This document shows positions 8,918 through 20,405 of a stretch of DNA of 57,199 nucleotides, piece by piece. The first letter of the stretch is position 1; each line of letters opens with the position of its first letter. The notes below the pieces were generated by a model. That model worked only from the letters and a program-made list of their open reading frames with translations. It was not told the origin of the DNA and searched no databases. This DNA is from Neisseria sp. Lineage in GTDB: Bacteria; Pseudomonadota; Gammaproteobacteria; Burkholderiales; Neisseriaceae. Where the stretch lies: assembly GCF_030530745.1 (NCBI RefSeq), contig NZ_JAUMUI010000016.1, positions 1-57,199 on the forward strand, given 5' to 3'. The position numbers and the translations under genes are program-made.

Positions 8918-10045
8918 ATGAAAATCAGCACCCGGTTTGATGCCGGCGCCGTAACCGTAATCAATGCGGAAAACCCCGCCGATATCCGCCTGCAACTGCG
9001 CCCCGACAACGCCTCCGATTTCGCCCAATGGTTTTATTTCCGCCTACAGGGCGCGGCTTATCAGAATTGCGTGATGCACTTTGAAAACGCCGCTTCCGCC
9101 GCCTATCCCGCCGGTTGGGAAGAATATCAGGCCGTGGCTTCTTACGACCGCCAAAACTGGTTCCGCGTGCCCACCCGCTACGAAAACGGCGTGCTCACCA
9201 TCGAGCACACGCCGCTGGCCAACAGCGTGTATTACGCCTATTTCGAGCCGTATTCCCATGAGCAGCACCTCAACCTGCTCGGCGACGCGCAAGGCAGCGG
9301 GTTGTGCCAGATAGATGACTTGGGCAGCACCGTGGAAGGCCGCGACATCAACCTGCTCACCATCGGCAATCAGGCTGCCAGCGATGTGAAAGTATGGATA
9401 ACCGCCCGCCAGCACCCCGGCGAAACTATGGCCGAATGGTTCGTAGAAGGCCTGCTTTCGCGTCTGCTCGACCCGCAAGATCCCACCGCCCGCGCGCTGC
9501 TGGATCAGGCCACGTTCTATATCGTTCCCAATATGAACCCCGACGGTTCGGTGCACGGCAACCTGCGCACCAATGCCGCCGGTGCCGACCTCAACCGCGA
9601 ATGGCAAAACCCGACCGTGGCGCGCAGCCCCGAAGTTTATTATGTGCGCGAAAAAATGCTCGAAACCGGCGTGGATTTGTTTTTAGACATCCACGGCGAT
9701 GAAACCATCCCTTTCGTGTTTGTGGCGGGCACCGAAGGCGTGCCCTCGTATAACGGCCGTATCGCCGGATTGGAAACCCGCTTCAAAAACGCCTTCGCCG
9801 CCGCCAGCCCCGATTTCCAAGACGAACACGGCTACGCGCAAGACGCGCCCGGAGAGGCCAATATGGCCATGGCCGCCGCTTGGGTGGGTGAGCAGTTCAA
9901 ATGCCCGGCCTACACGCTGGAGATGCCGTTTAAAGACAACGACAACCTTCCCGACGACGATTTCGGTTGGAACGGCCAACGCTCGCTGCGTTTGGGCGAA
10001 GCGGCGCTTTCCGCCATTTTGAGCGTGTTGCCGCAGCTGCGTTAA
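8918..10045 (+). CDS. M14-family carboxypeptidase, cytosolic (CCP/Nna1-like)
   Basis: The 375-residue protein has an N-terminal beta-rich domain (about 1-130) and a C-terminal zinc carboxypeptidase domain, the layout of bacterial cytosolic carboxypeptidases. The zinc ligands are H166 and E169 in ARQHPGET and H259 in LFLDIHGDE. Substrate residues are in NMNPDGSV and GADLNREW, and the general base is E335 in TLEMPFKD. There is no signal peptide, so it acts in the cytoplasm; bacterial substrates are not established. The start follows an AGGAATCCAC stretch. It is a single gene, and its 3' flank is invaded by a Correia-like element right after the stop. Confidence 0.9.
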   Translation: MKISTRFDAGAVTVINAENPADIRLQLRPDNASDFAQWFYFRLQGAAYQNCVMHFENAASAAYPAGWEEYQAVASYDRQNWFRVPTRYENGVLTIEHTPLANSVYYAYFEPYSHEQHLNLLGDAQGSGLCQIDDLGSTVEGRDINLLTIGNQAASDVKVWITARQHPGETMAEWFVEGLLSRLLDPQDPTARALLDQATFYIVPNMNPDGSVHGNLRTNAAGADLNREWQNPTVARSPEVYYVREKMLETGVDLFLDIHGDETIPFVFVAGTEGVPSYNGRIAGLETRFKNAFAAASPDFQDEHGYAQDAPGEANMAMAAAWVGEQFKCPAYTLEMPFKDNDNLPDDDFGWNGQRSLRLGEAALSAILSVLPQLR

Positions 10046-10049
10046 AAGA

Positions 10050-10182
10050 GGCCGGGCGGCGGAGCCGAAGACAGTACAGACAGTACGAAACCGGTTCTGT
10101 TACCGCTTCAGCGGCTTACAAAATCGTTCTCTCTGAGCTGAGGCGGGGCAACGCTGCACTGTTTTAAATTTAAGCCGCTATA
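10050..10182. repeat. Correia-like element, longer form, left end worn
   Basis: This region carries the reverse Correia core (GACAGTACAGACAGTACG), the longer-form interior (AAAATCGTTCTCTCTGAGCT), and a clean right end (TTTAAATTTAAGCCGCTATA). The left end cannot be matched and starts almost at the carboxypeptidase stop. Confidence 0.7.
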
Positions 10183-10190
10183 AAATTATC

Positions 10191-10223
10191 AGGCCGTCTG
10201 AAAACCTGTTTTTCAGACGGCCT
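10191..10223. terminator. DUS-pair terminator between the carboxypeptidase gene and pyrG
   Basis: Fourteen-bp perfect arms made of two facing AG-DUS (AGGCCGTCTGAAAA and its complement) with a 5-base loop lie between convergent genes. Confidence 0.85.
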
Positions 10224-10250
10224 TGAAGTATTTTGCAAAGGTGTTTCAGC

Positions 10251-12014
<1,764 letters not shown>

Positions 12015-12055
12015 TTATGCGCGGGTCGGGTATGCCTGACGGCTGTATTTTTATC

Positions 12056-12165
12056 CCGATACCCTTGCACAACCTCCGGATGCGGATGCAGTTCAAGGCG
12101 CAGTAGCGCAGCGGGCAACGCAGAAATGCGCGGCAGATGGGGATTTTGCGAAAGCTTCCGTCCTG
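12056..12165. repeat. possible decayed copy of the CCTTTGCAAAA miniature element
   Basis: CCCTTGCACAACCTCCGGATG, then GTTCAAGGCGCA with AGCGCAGCG, then GGATTTTGCGAAAG resemble in order the left end, core and right end of the 82-base element at 49570-49651. The ends no longer pair perfectly. The call rests on by-eye alignment only. Confidence 0.35.
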
Positions 12166-12174
12166 TGTTGCCGT

Positions 12175-12324
12175 TTAAACGGCGGTATGTTGTGTGTGTG
12201 TTTGGGTGGTTTTTTTCTTGTTTGAAAACAGGCTGTCGTAAACAGCCCAAGCCGCAAGGCCGGTGTAGCCGAGCATGGACAGCACGCCGATAACGGCAAA
12301 AATGGGCATCAGGCGGTCAATCAT
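12175..12324 (-). CDS. 49-residue single-span membrane protein (unknown)
   Basis: This short gene begins at the ATG at 12324, with a CCGGAGATACCC ribosome binding site, and ends in TAA. The product opens MIDRLMPIFAVIGVLSMLGY. Residues 5-27 form one hydrophobic segment, followed by a short polar tail with KKK and several His and Thr residues. It is not recognised. Size and topology recall accessory subunits of respiratory oxidases, but no sequence match to CcoQ, CcoS or CydX was seen. It diverges from the copper ATPase ccoI across a 318-base AT-rich region with a palindrome, which hints at shared control. A DUS hairpin follows it. The evidence for coding is the ribosome site, a clean hydrophobic pattern and its position. 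Confidence 0.6.
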   Translation of the reverse strand: MIDRLMPIFAVIGVLSMLGYTGLAAWAVYDSLFSNKKKTTQTHTQHTAV

Positions 12325-12642
12325 GGGTATCTCCGGGTAAAGAAACGTTTGGATATGTATTGATTTATGATCTTGCTTTTTTTGGGGCTGCTTGCGCAGC
12401 CTGTTTTTTATTTTCAGTCAATATTTTTAAATATTAAAATTTTGTTGTCAATTTATATGACAATAAATTGATATTTTTAGAGAATAGTGTTGTAAATTTA
12501 TGTAATCAATAGTTTGGAATCGATAACGTTGTTGGCCGGACGATGGGAACAAAACATGCAGCGGGCAGCGGAAAGTCCGAGGCCGTCTGAAAGGGCGGCG
12601 TGTCGTTGCCCGTGCCAAGCGCTGCGCGTACAATTCCGGCCT
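12325..12642. promoter_or_regulatory. divergent AT-rich control region with palindrome
   Basis: The stretch between the small membrane protein gene and ccoI is far richer in A+T than its surroundings. It contains TTGTCA, seven bases, TGACAA at 12445-12463, a perfect dyad suited to a dimeric regulator. It is not a clear FNR box. A DUS lies at about 12580-12591, near the ccoI start. Confidence 0.45.
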
Positions 12643-15105
12643 ATGAAAAAAACATGCTTCCATTGCGGGCTGGATGTGCCCGACAACATTTCTTTAACCG
12701 TGGTTTACGAAAACGAACCGCGCGACACCTGTTGTGCGGGCTGTCAGGCCGTGGCGCAGGGGATTATTGATGCGGGGCTGGGCAATTACTACAAACAGCG
12801 CACGGCCGATGCCGAAAAAGCGGCGCTGCCGCCGCAGGAAATTCTCGACCGCCTGAAACTTTATGATCTGCCGGAAGTGCAGGCCGGTTTTGTGGAGGCG
12901 GGAACGGGCGAAGAGCGCGAGGCGGTGCTGATGCTGGAGGGTATCACCTGCGCCGCCTGCGTGTGGCTGATCGAGCAGCAGCTTCTGCGCACGGCGGGGG
13001 TGTTGCGGGCTGATCTGAATTACAGCACCCGCCGCGTGCGCGTGTTGTGGGACAACAGCCGCGTGCTGCTTTCCGATATTCTGCTGCGCATTCAGAAAAG
13101 CGGTTACAGCGCTGCTCCTTACGATGCCCATAAAATGGAAGAGCAGGTGCAGGCCGAACGCAAGCAGTTGCTGATACGTTTGGCGGTGGCGGGTTTGTCG
13201 ATGATGCAGACAATGATGTTCGCCGTGCCCGAATATCTTTACGGCAATGAAATCGAGCCGGTTTATTTGGGCGTTTTGCATTGGGGCGCGTTTTTGATGG
13301 TGCTGCCGGCGATGTTTTATTCGGCGGTGCCGTTTTACTGCGGCCTATGGCGCGACCTCAAAAACCGCCGCACCGGCATGGATACGCCGGTGGCGGTGGC
13401 TCTGATTCTGACGTTTTCGGCCGGCGTGTACAGCCTGCTCAGCGGGGCGGGGCAGGGCATGTATTTCGAATCGATTGCCATGTTTGTGTTTTTTCTGCTC
13501 GGCGGCCGCTATATGGAGCAGATCGCAAGGCGCAAGGCGGGGGATGCGGCCGAGCGGCTGGTGAAGCTGGTGCCTGCGTTCTGCCATAAGCTGAGCGGTT
13601 ATCCCGACAACGAAACGGCCGAAGAGGCGGCGGTGGTACAGCTGCGCCCGGGCGACGTGGTAGCGGTGTATCCCGGCGAAGTGATTCCGGTAGACGGTAC
13701 GGTGCTGGCCGGTGAGAGCGAGGTAAACGAAGCCATGCTCACCGGCGAGAGCCTTCCCCTGCCCAAACAGGCGGGCTCGGCAGTGGTGGCGGGCACGCTC
13801 AACACGTCCGGCCCGCTGGTTGTCCGCACCGATCAAGTGGGCGGCGGCACGCGGCTGGCGCATATTGCGAAACTGCTCGACCGCGCTTTGGCGCAAAAAC
13901 CGCGTTTGGCCGAGCTGGCCGATAAATATGCCTCATCGTTTATTTTGACCCTGCTGGTTATGGCCGTGCCGGTTTTTGTGGGGTGGACGATATACGCCGG
14001 CCCCATGCAGGCGTTGTGGATTACCGTGTCGCTCTTGGTGATTACCTGCCCGTGCGCGCTTTCGCTGGCTACGCCCACCGCGCTGGCCGCTTCCACAGGC
14101 GTGCTGGCTTCAGACGGCATCTTGATCAGCGGCAGCGGCAGTTTGGAAACTCTGGCTCAGATTGACGATGTGGTGTTCGACAAAACCGGCACGTTAACCC
14201 GAGGCACTTTGTCGGTTATCGAGGCGCGCCCGTTAGGCCGTCTGAACAGCCGCCTGGCCGCTGCCGTTGCCGGTGTGCTGGAAGCACAGTCGGAACACCC
14301 TGTGGCCAAAGCCATTCTGGATTATGCCGAACGTTCGGGCGCCGAAGGGCAGCACGAAATCCGTGCCGGACAGCGCACCAACCATGTGGGCAGCGGCGTG
14401 AGCGCACGGCTCACGGTAAACGGCGAAACGCAAATCTGGGCGTTGGGCAAGGCGGATTTTGTGGCGGGCATATCCGGCAAGCTGCCCGAAGCGGGCATGA
14501 TCGAGCACGGCGGCGGTTTGGTTTACCTCGGCAACCAACAAGGTTTTCAGACGGCCTTTCTGATGGCCGACGAAACCAAAGCAGGCATTGCCGATATGCT
14601 GGCCGAACTTAAAGCGCAGGGTGTGCGGCTGCACCTGCTCAGCGGCGACCGCAGCCCCGCCGTAGAAAACCTTGCCCGCAGTTTGGGTTTGGACAGCTAC
14701 CGCGCGGAAGCCTCGCCCGAAGACAAACTGGCCTATGTGGAAACCCTGCAGCGGCAGCAGCGCAAAGTGCTGATGGTGGGCGACGGCATCAACGATGCCC
14801 CCGTGCTGGCGCAGGCCGACGTTTCCGTGGCCGTATCGGGTGGTGCCGACGTTGCCCGCGAAGGGGCTGATGTGATACTGCTGAACGAAGATATGCGCGT
14901 GTTGCCGAAAACCATACGGCAGGCACGCCGCACCCGTTTGGTTATCCGCCAAAACCTGGTTTGGGCCAGCGTTTACAATCTGATTGTGGTGCCCTTGGCC
15001 GTGTGCGGTTACGTTACCCCGTGGGTGGCCGCACTGGGCATGAGCCTGAGTTCGCTGGTGGTGGTGGCGAACGCTTTAAGGCTGTTGAAAAAAGAGGCCG
15101 TCTGA
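12643..15105 (+). CDS. ccoI: copper-translocating P-type ATPase, CcoI/FixI type
   Basis: The 820-residue P1B ATPase supplies copper to cbb3 oxidase-type enzymes in the cell envelope. The N-terminus has a cysteine-rich metal-binding module (C5-C8, C30-C31-C34) followed by an HMA domain with ITCAAC (C103, C106). About eight membrane spans follow, with the transport motif CPCALS, phosphatase motif TGES, phosphorylation site DKTGTLT, SEHPVAKA and the hinge GDGINDAPV. The cysteine-rich N-terminal module is typical of CcoI rather than CopA. The start at 12643 is set by the family N-terminus MKKTCFHCGL. The TGA stop is contributed by a DUS that is also the base of a 40-bp hairpin. Confidence 0.93.
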   Translation: MKKTCFHCGLDVPDNISLTVVYENEPRDTCCAGCQAVAQGIIDAGLGNYYKQRTADAEKAALPPQEILDRLKLYDLPEVQAGFVEAGTGEEREAVLMLEGITCAACVWLIEQQLLRTAGVLRADLNYSTRRVRVLWDNSRVLLSDILLRIQKSGYSAAPYDAHKMEEQVQAERKQLLIRLAVAGLSMMQTMMFAVPEYLYGNEIEPVYLGVLHWGAFLMVLPAMFYSAVPFYCGLWRDLKNRRTGMDTPVAVALILTFSAGVYSLLSGAGQGMYFESIAMFVFFLLGGRYMEQIARRKAGDAAERLVKLVPAFCHKLSGYPDNETAEEAAVVQLRPGDVVAVYPGEVIPVDGTVLAGESEVNEAMLTGESLPLPKQAGSAVVAGTLNTSGPLVVRTDQVGGGTRLAHIAKLLDRALAQKPRLAELADKYASSFILTLLVMAVPVFVGWTIYAGPMQALWITVSLLVITCPCALSLATPTALAASTGVLASDGILISGSGSLETLAQIDDVVFDKTGTLTRGTLSVIEARPLGRLNSRLAAAVAGVLEAQSEHPVAKAILDYAERSGAEGQHEIRAGQRTNHVGSGVSARLTVNGETQIWALGKADFVAGISGKLPEAGMIEHGGGLVYLGNQQGFQTAFLMADETKAGIADMLAELKAQGVRLHLLSGDRSPAVENLARSLGLDSYRAEASPEDKLAYVETLQRQQRKVLMVGDGINDAPVLAQADVSVAVSGGADVAREGADVILLNEDMRVLPKTIRQARRTRLVIRQNLVWASVYNLIVVPLAVCGYVTPWVAALGMSLSSLVVVANALRLLKKEAV

Positions 15106-15181
15106 AAAAACTGAGCTGTCCCCCCAAAAGTTGGACACCCGCCAACTTTTGGGGGGACAGCTCAGTTTTTTCAGACGGCCT
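15095..15181. terminator. 40-bp perfect inverted repeat between ccoI and infB
   Basis: Two 40-base arms are exact reverse complements around a 7-base loop (ACACCCG). The outer 13 bases of each arm hold a DUS; the inner part includes CTGTCCCCCCAAAAGTTGG. The repeat contains the last bases of ccoI, including its stop, and lies between convergent genes, so it can terminate both. Confidence 0.9.
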
Positions 15182-15200
15182 TTGTCCTTATCGGGCAGCT

Positions 15201-17945
15201 TTACAACGAACGTGCCACTTCAACGATTTCAAACACTTCCAGCGTATCGCCTTCCATGATTTCGTTATAGTTTTTCAGCATCAGGCCGCATTCGTAGCCC
15301 ATGCGCACTTCTTTAACGTCGTCTTTGAAGCGTTTGAGCGAAGCAAGCTCGCCGGTGTGGATAACCACGTTGTTGCGGATGAGGCGGACATGGGCGTCGC
15401 GCTTCACGATACCGTCGGTAACCATACAGCCGGCAATATTGCCTACTTTCGACACGCTGATAACCTGACGGATTTCCACCGAGCCGATAACCTGCTCTTT
15501 CTGCTCCGGTGCAAGCATGCCGCTCATAGCGGCTTTTACGTCGTCGATGGCATCGTAAATGATGTTGTAGTAGCGGATTTCCACGTTTTCGGTTTCGGCG
15601 AGTTTGCGGGCGGAGCCGTCGGCGCGCACGTTAAAGCCGATGATGAATGCTCCCGAAGCAATCGCCAGGTTGACGTCGCTCTCGGTGATGCCGCCCACGC
15701 CGCTGTGCAGCACGTTGACTTTCACCTCGTCGGTAGAAAGTTTTTTCAGGCTGCCCGACAAGGCTTCGTAAGAACCCTGAACGTCGGCCTTGATAATCAC
15801 CGACAGAGATTGCGCCTGTCCCTCGCCCATATTGCTGAACATGTTTTCCAGCTTGGCCGCCTGTTGTTTGGCCAAACGCACGTCGCGGTATTTGCCTTGG
15901 CGGAATAGGGCGATTTCGCGGGCTTTTTTCTCGTCTGCCAGCACCATCGCATCTTCGCCGGCATTGGGTACGTCCGACAAACCCAGAATTTCCACAGGAA
16001 TAGACGGGCCGGCCTCATCGATTGATTTGCCGTTTTCGTCCAGCATCGCGCGCACTTTGCCGAAAGCAGTACCGGCCAAAAGCATATCGCCTTTTTTCAA
16101 TGTGCCGCTTTGTACCAGCAGTGTGGCAACGGTGCCGCGGCCTTTGTCGAGACGGGCTTCGACGATAATTCCTTTGGCGGGTGCATCAACAGGTGCGGTC
16201 AGTTCCAATACTTCGGCCTCGAGCAGCACCGCCTCAAGCAAGGCGTCAATGTTGATACCCTGTTTTGCCGATACATCAACAAACTGGGTATCGCCGCCCC
16301 ATTCGTCGGGTACTACCTCGTGCGCGGTCAGTTCTTGGCGGATGCGCTCGGGGTTGGCGGCTTCTTTGTCGATTTTGTTTACGGCCACCACCATCGGTAC
16401 GCCTGCCGCTTTGGCGTGGGCGATGGCTTCGATGGTTTGCGGCATTACGCCGTCATCGGCAGCCACCACCAGAATCACGATATCGGTGGCTTTGGCACCG
16501 CGTGCGCGCATGGCGGTAAACGCTTCGTGGCCGGGCGTATCGAGGAAGGTGATCACGCCGCGCGGGGTTCCTACATGGTAAGCCCCGATATGCTGGGTAA
16601 TGCCGCCCGCTTCTCCCTGTACCACTTTGGCGCGGCGGATATAATCGAGCAGCGAGGTTTTGCCGTGGTCGACGTGCCCCATTACCGTTACCACCGGCGG
16701 GCGCGGCAGCTGTTCGGCTTCTGCATGTACGGCTCCGTCGTCTAAAAATGCTTCGGGATCGTCGGCAGCGGCGGGCTTGCCTATGTGGCCGAGTTCTTCC
16801 ACCACAATCAGCGCGGTATCTTGGTCGATGGATTGGTTGATGGTTACCATCATGCCCATCTTCATCAGAGCCTTCACCACTTCTACGCCTTTTACTGCCA
16901 TTTTGTGTGCCAAATCGGCCACGGTAATGGTTTCAGGTACCAATACTTCATACACCACAGGTTCGGTCGGTGCTTGGAAAGCGTGCTGGTTGGGTTCGAG
17001 TTTGAGTTGTTTTTTGCCTTTTTTACCGCCGCGCACACGATCTTCCCGGCCGGTATTTTGGTTGCGGCCTTTGCCGGCTTTACCGCCGCGCGGGCGGTTG
17101 TCGGCATCGTCCCTGCTGTGGCGTTCGTCTTTTTTCGAACGTACCGGAGATTCGGATTTACCCGGCGACACGGTTGAAAGCGGAGCCTTTTCAGACGGCT
17201 TGGCAGAACGCTGTTCGGCCGCTTTTCCTTCTTTGGCTGCTTTCGCGTCCTGCTGTGCCTGCAGTTTGGCCGCTTCCCGGCGGGCCTGGCGCTCCTGCTT
17301 TTCTTTCAACAGTGCTTCCTGATGGGCACGCATGGCGGCGGCACGGCGGGCTTCTTCGTCGCGCTGCGCCTGCTCTTCCGCACTGATTACCGGGCGGGTT
17401 GCCGCAGGCTGCTGTTTTGGCTCTTTGCTTTTGCCTTCTGCTGCTTTTTCTTTTTCGGTTTCGGCTGTTTGAACCGCTTTTTCTTCCTGTTTGGCCTGTT
17501 GTGCAGCCCGCTCTTCCTGTTCGGCCTGCAGGCGTGCAGCTTCGGCCGCCGCTTTTTCGGCCTCGGCACGTTCTGCCGCTTCCCGTTCGGCCTGTGCGGC
17601 TTCTTCGGCCGCCATCTGCTCCCGTGCCACCTGCTCTGCTTTGGCCCTTGCCTCGGCCGCCAAGTCTTCGGATGGCGGAATCACCACTTTGCGGCTGCGG
17701 CGGCGGGTTTCCACCTGCACCCCGCCTACGGTGCTGACTTCGGCTTTTTTACGGCTGATGCTGATGGTGCCGCTGTCGCTGCCGTGCGATTTTTTCAGGT
17801 AGGCCAGCAACTGTTGTTTGTCGTCGGAAGTGATGCTGTCGCTGCCGCTGCTTTTGTTCACGCCGGCGCTGGCAAGCTGCTTCAGCAAGTCTTCCACGGG
17901 TTTTTTAAGTTCGGCGGCAAATTGTTCTACGGTTGTGTTACTCAT
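15201..17945 (-). CDS. infB: translation initiation factor IF-2
   Basis: IF-2 is the GTPase that brings initiator tRNA to the 30S subunit. The 914-residue protein has an IF2N domain at residues 1-50 and a long Ala/Glu/Lys/Arg-rich coiled region to about 300. A second N-terminal module follows, then the G domain with [20 protein letters not shown] and NKID, then beta-barrel domains ending [16 protein letters not shown]. Length is usual for Neisseria. It is the last gene of rimP-nusA-infB, 11 bases after nusA. A DUS reads through the coding sequence near 17190. The 40-bp inverted repeat follows the stop. Confidence 0.97.
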   Translation of the reverse strand: MSNTTVEQFAAELKKPVEDLLKQLASAGVNKSSGSDSITSDDKQQLLAYLKKSHGSDSGTISISRKKAEVSTVGGVQVETRRRSRKVVIPPSEDLAAEARAKAEQVAREQMAAEEAAQAEREAAERAEAEKAAAEAARLQAEQEERAAQQAKQEEKAVQTAETEKEKAAEGKSKEPKQQPAATRPVISAEEQAQRDEEARRAAAMRAHQEALLKEKQERQARREAAKLQAQQDAKAAKEGKAAEQRSAKPSEKAPLSTVSPGKSESPVRSKKDERHSRDDADNRPRGGKAGKGRNQNTGREDRVRGGKKGKKQLKLEPNQHAFQAPTEPVVYEVLVPETITVADLAHKMAVKGVEVVKALMKMGMMVTINQSIDQDTALIVVEELGHIGKPAAADDPEAFLDDGAVHAEAEQLPRPPVVTVMGHVDHGKTSLLDYIRRAKVVQGEAGGITQHIGAYHVGTPRGVITFLDTPGHEAFTAMRARGAKATDIVILVVAADDGVMPQTIEAIAHAKAAGVPMVVAVNKIDKEAANPERIRQELTAHEVVPDEWGGDTQFVDVSAKQGINIDALLEAVLLEAEVLELTAPVDAPAKGIIVEARLDKGRGTVATLLVQSGTLKKGDMLLAGTAFGKVRAMLDENGKSIDEAGPSIPVEILGLSDVPNAGEDAMVLADEKKAREIALFRQGKYRDVRLAKQQAAKLENMFSNMGEGQAQSLSVIIKADVQGSYEALSGSLKKLSTDEVKVNVLHSGVGGITESDVNLAIASGAFIIGFNVRADGSARKLAETENVEIRYYNIIYDAIDDVKAAMSGMLAPEQKEQVIGSVEIRQVISVSKVGNIAGCMVTDGIVKRDAHVRLIRNNVVIHTGELASLKRFKDDVKEVRMGYECGLMLKNYNEIMEGDTLEVFEIVEVARSL

Positions 17946-17956
17946 ACTTCACCCCC

Positions 17957-19462
17957 TCAGTTTTCTTCGGTAAACCAGTGTTCGCGGGCAGCCATAATTA
18001 CCTGTTTGGCCTCTTCTTCGCTCACTCCGGTGATTTCTATCAGCTCGTCAACGGCCAGTTCTGCCAAATCGTCGCGGGTGGTAATGCCTGCCTGCGCAAG
18101 GTCGCGCAGCATTTCCTGGTCGATGCCTTCGAGGTTGCGCATATCTTCGTCGATATCGTCGAGCTTTTCTTCCGAAGCAATGGCCAGTGTGAGAATGGCA
18201 TCGCGTGCCCTGTTGCGCAGTGTTTCTACGATGGCTTCGTCAAAACCTTCAATTTCCAACAGCTCGGCAGCAGGCACATAGGCTACTTCTTCCAATGTAG
18301 CGAAACCTTCCTGCAATAGCACTTCGGCAGTTTCTGCATCCACGTTCAGATGCTCGGTAAACAGTTTGCGGATAGCTTCGTCCTCGGCGGCATTGCGTTC
18401 TTCGGCTTCAGCCACAGTCATGATGTTAAGTTCTTTATCTGTCAGCTCGGCTGCCAGACGGACGTTCTGCCCGCCTTTGCCGATGGCCAGTGCAAGTTGG
18501 TCTTCGGCAACAATTACATCAACCGACTCTTTGCCGTCGTCTTTTTCGTTTATGACGATACGGTTTACCTCTGCGGGCGACAGTGCATTGATAACAAATT
18601 GTGCGGTTTCGGGCGACCACAGCACTACATCGATGCGCTCGCCAGCCAGCTCATTGGTTACGGCATTTACGCGCGACCCCCGCACGCCGATGCAGGTGCC
18701 CTGCGGATCGATACGCTGGTCGTTGGCTTTGACGGCGATTTTGGCGCGGTTGCCGGGATCGCGGGCAGCTTCTTTGATTTCAAGAAGGCCGTCTTCGATT
18801 TCAGGCACTTCCATTGCAAACAGCTTCACCAGAAAGTCGCGCGAAGTACGGCTTAGAATAACCTGCTTGCGGCCGGAGTTGCCGATTTCGTCAACCCGAA
18901 GGAACAGTGCGCGCACGCGGTCGCCGTTGCGGAAGTTTTCGCGCGGAATCATCTGATCGCGCGGCAGCAGGGCATCAAGCCTTCCGATTTCAATAATGGT
19001 GCCGTGGCGCTCCACGCGCTTCACGGTGCCCATAACTATATCTTCTTTCCGTGCCAGAAATTCTTCTAAAATCTGCTCGCGTTCGGCATCGCGGATGCGT
19101 TGCAGGATAATCTGCTTGGCGGTTTGTGCGGCTTGGCGGCCGAAACCTTCGTTTTCCAGCTGTTCTTCGTAATACTCGCCGATTTGAATGGTGGTTCCGG
19201 GGATTTCTTCTTGGATTTCTTCAATGGTTTTTTCCACATCGGGATAGGTGTAGTCTTCGTCGGCAACTATCAGCCAGCGGCGGAAAGTTTTATATTCGCC
19301 TGTATCGCGGTTGATTTCCACGCGCACATCCATATGCTCGCGGCCGGCTTTTTTCTTGGCGGCGGTGCTCAACGCGAATTCCAGCGCGTTGAATACCACT
19401 TCGGAATCCACGTTTTTTTCGCTAGCCAGCGCTTCGGCCAGTTGTAACATTTCACGACTCAT
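17957..19462 (-). CDS. nusA: transcription termination/antitermination factor NusA
   Basis: NusA binds RNA polymerase and nascent RNA, affecting pausing, termination and antitermination. The 501-residue protein has the N-terminal polymerase-binding domain (1-130), an S1 domain (about 135-200), two KH domains ([18 protein letters not shown] and [17 protein letters not shown]), and two C-terminal acidic repeats (about 370-495), as in E. coli. It lies between rimP and infB in one transcription unit, 29 bases after rimP. The start [12 protein letters not shown] is the family start. Nothing unusual was seen. Confidence 0.97.
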   Translation of the reverse strand: MSREMLQLAEALASEKNVDSEVVFNALEFALSTAAKKKAGREHMDVRVEINRDTGEYKTFRRWLIVADEDYTYPDVEKTIEEIQEEIPGTTIQIGEYYEEQLENEGFGRQAAQTAKQIILQRIRDAEREQILEEFLARKEDIVMGTVKRVERHGTIIEIGRLDALLPRDQMIPRENFRNGDRVRALFLRVDEIGNSGRKQVILSRTSRDFLVKLFAMEVPEIEDGLLEIKEAARDPGNRAKIAVKANDQRIDPQGTCIGVRGSRVNAVTNELAGERIDVVLWSPETAQFVINALSPAEVNRIVINEKDDGKESVDVIVAEDQLALAIGKGGQNVRLAAELTDKELNIMTVAEAEERNAAEDEAIRKLFTEHLNVDAETAEVLLQEGFATLEEVAYVPAAELLEIEGFDEAIVETLRNRARDAILTLAIASEEKLDDIDEDMRNLEGIDQEMLRDLAQAGITTRDDLAELAVDELIEITGVSEEEAKQVIMAAREHWFTEEN

Positions 19463-19491
19463 TTTTTTAATTCTCCGTTATAACGATATTT

Positions 19492-19923
19492 TTAAAATTT
19501 AAATTCGGGGCGCAGGCGGGCTTTGTCGATATTGTCCAACCCGATTTCGGCGGTTTTGCCGTCGAACGAAATGCGCACGGTATTGTTTTCGCAGGCTTCG
19601 ATGCGGCCGATAAAGTTTTTCTGGCCGTCTATCGGCAGGCGCGTTTTGATTTTGGCCTGCTGCCCGGCAAAGCGCACGAAGTCGGCGGCTTTTTTCAGCG
19701 GGCGGTCGAGACCCGGGCTGGAAATTTCCAAGCGTTTGTAGTCGATGTCTTCCACCATAAACAGGCGGCTCAAATGGTTGCTCACGGTGGCGCAGTCTTC
19801 CACGGTGATGCCGCCTTCTTTATCGATAAACACACGCAAATCACCTTGCGCGGTCAATTCGAAATCCACCAGCTCGTAACCCAAGCCGGGCAGGGTTTTA
19901 TCGAGAATTGTTTGAATATCCAT
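19492..19923 (-). CDS. rimP: ribosome maturation factor RimP
   Basis: RimP (YhbC) assists maturation of the 30S subunit. The 143-residue product has the two-domain pattern, with [23 protein letters not shown]-type sequence (residues about 15-37), [10 protein letters not shown] and [12 protein letters not shown]. The ATG at 19923 is selected because CCGGAGCACT just before it is a ribosome binding site and the family begins here; an in-frame extension upstream has no match. It is the first gene of rimP-nusA-infB. Confidence 0.95.
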   Translation of the reverse strand: MDIQTILDKTLPGLGYELVDFELTAQGDLRVFIDKEGGITVEDCATVSNHLSRLFMVEDIDYKRLEISSPGLDRPLKKAADFVRFAGQQAKIKTRLPIDGQKNFIGRIEACENNTVRISFDGKTAEIGLDNIDKARLRPEFKF

Positions 19924-20405
19924 AGTGCTCCGGAAACAAAAAAATGGCCGCGGGGCCATTTTTCGTGAAAACTGAAAAATTTTCTTATTATAACCGCTCT
20001 GCCTGCAAAAGCAAAGTAAAGATGTTGGCGGAGATTGAAATTCGGGCCGGTGTTTCGGCGGAACTCTGTCCGCCTCACCCGCCCTTGCGCTAAAGCCATG
20101 CCGTATCCAATATTTTCTTGACCAAGTTTGGCGGTTTCTATATTATCCGCGTTTCGTCTTTTTGAAGCCATCGTCTTCAGCCAACTTCGTATATCTTTCA
20201 AGCTTTCCGTTAAAAAGCTTTCTTACATGATTTGCTCCGCTTAAGGGCATATTTGCAGGTTGTCGCCGATGTTAACCACAAGCCGTAGGGCTTGCGACAA
20301 CCTTGCGTACATCTTTTTCATTAGTAAATAAATACGTTATCCCATGCTTCAAGGCCGTCTGAAAACGTTCGGACGGAATGCGTTGTTGTTCCTTCCAGGA
20401 AAACC
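19924..20405. other. 482-base intergenic region upstream of rimP and the helicase gene
   Basis: The region separates divergent units. On the minus strand an open stretch from about 20201 (MKDIRSWLKTMASKRRNAD...) runs without stops toward rimP, but it has no recognised family and ends out of register with any gene, so it is not called. A structured element lies at 20257-20303. A DUS lies at 20352, near the helicase start. The rimP operon promoter must be here but was not identified. Confidence 0.5.
20257..20303. other. nested stem-loop, possible structured RNA
   Basis: An outer 10-bp perfect stem (AGGTTGTCGC with GCGACAACCT) encloses a 6-bp inner stem (CAAGCC, loop GTAG, GGCTTG). No T run follows, so it does not look like a terminator. 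It lies about 100 bases upstream of the helicase start. Confidence 0.4.

Noticed and set aside
12185-12215. GT-rich run near the end of the 49-residue protein gene as a phase-variable repeat
   Set aside because: Only about five GT units, and the gene reads through it cleanly.
19970-20201. possible minus-strand gene beginning MKDIRSWLKTMASKRR upstream of rimP
   Set aside because: No ribosome site match, no known family, and it runs into rimP out of frame; kept only as a note in the intergenic entry.
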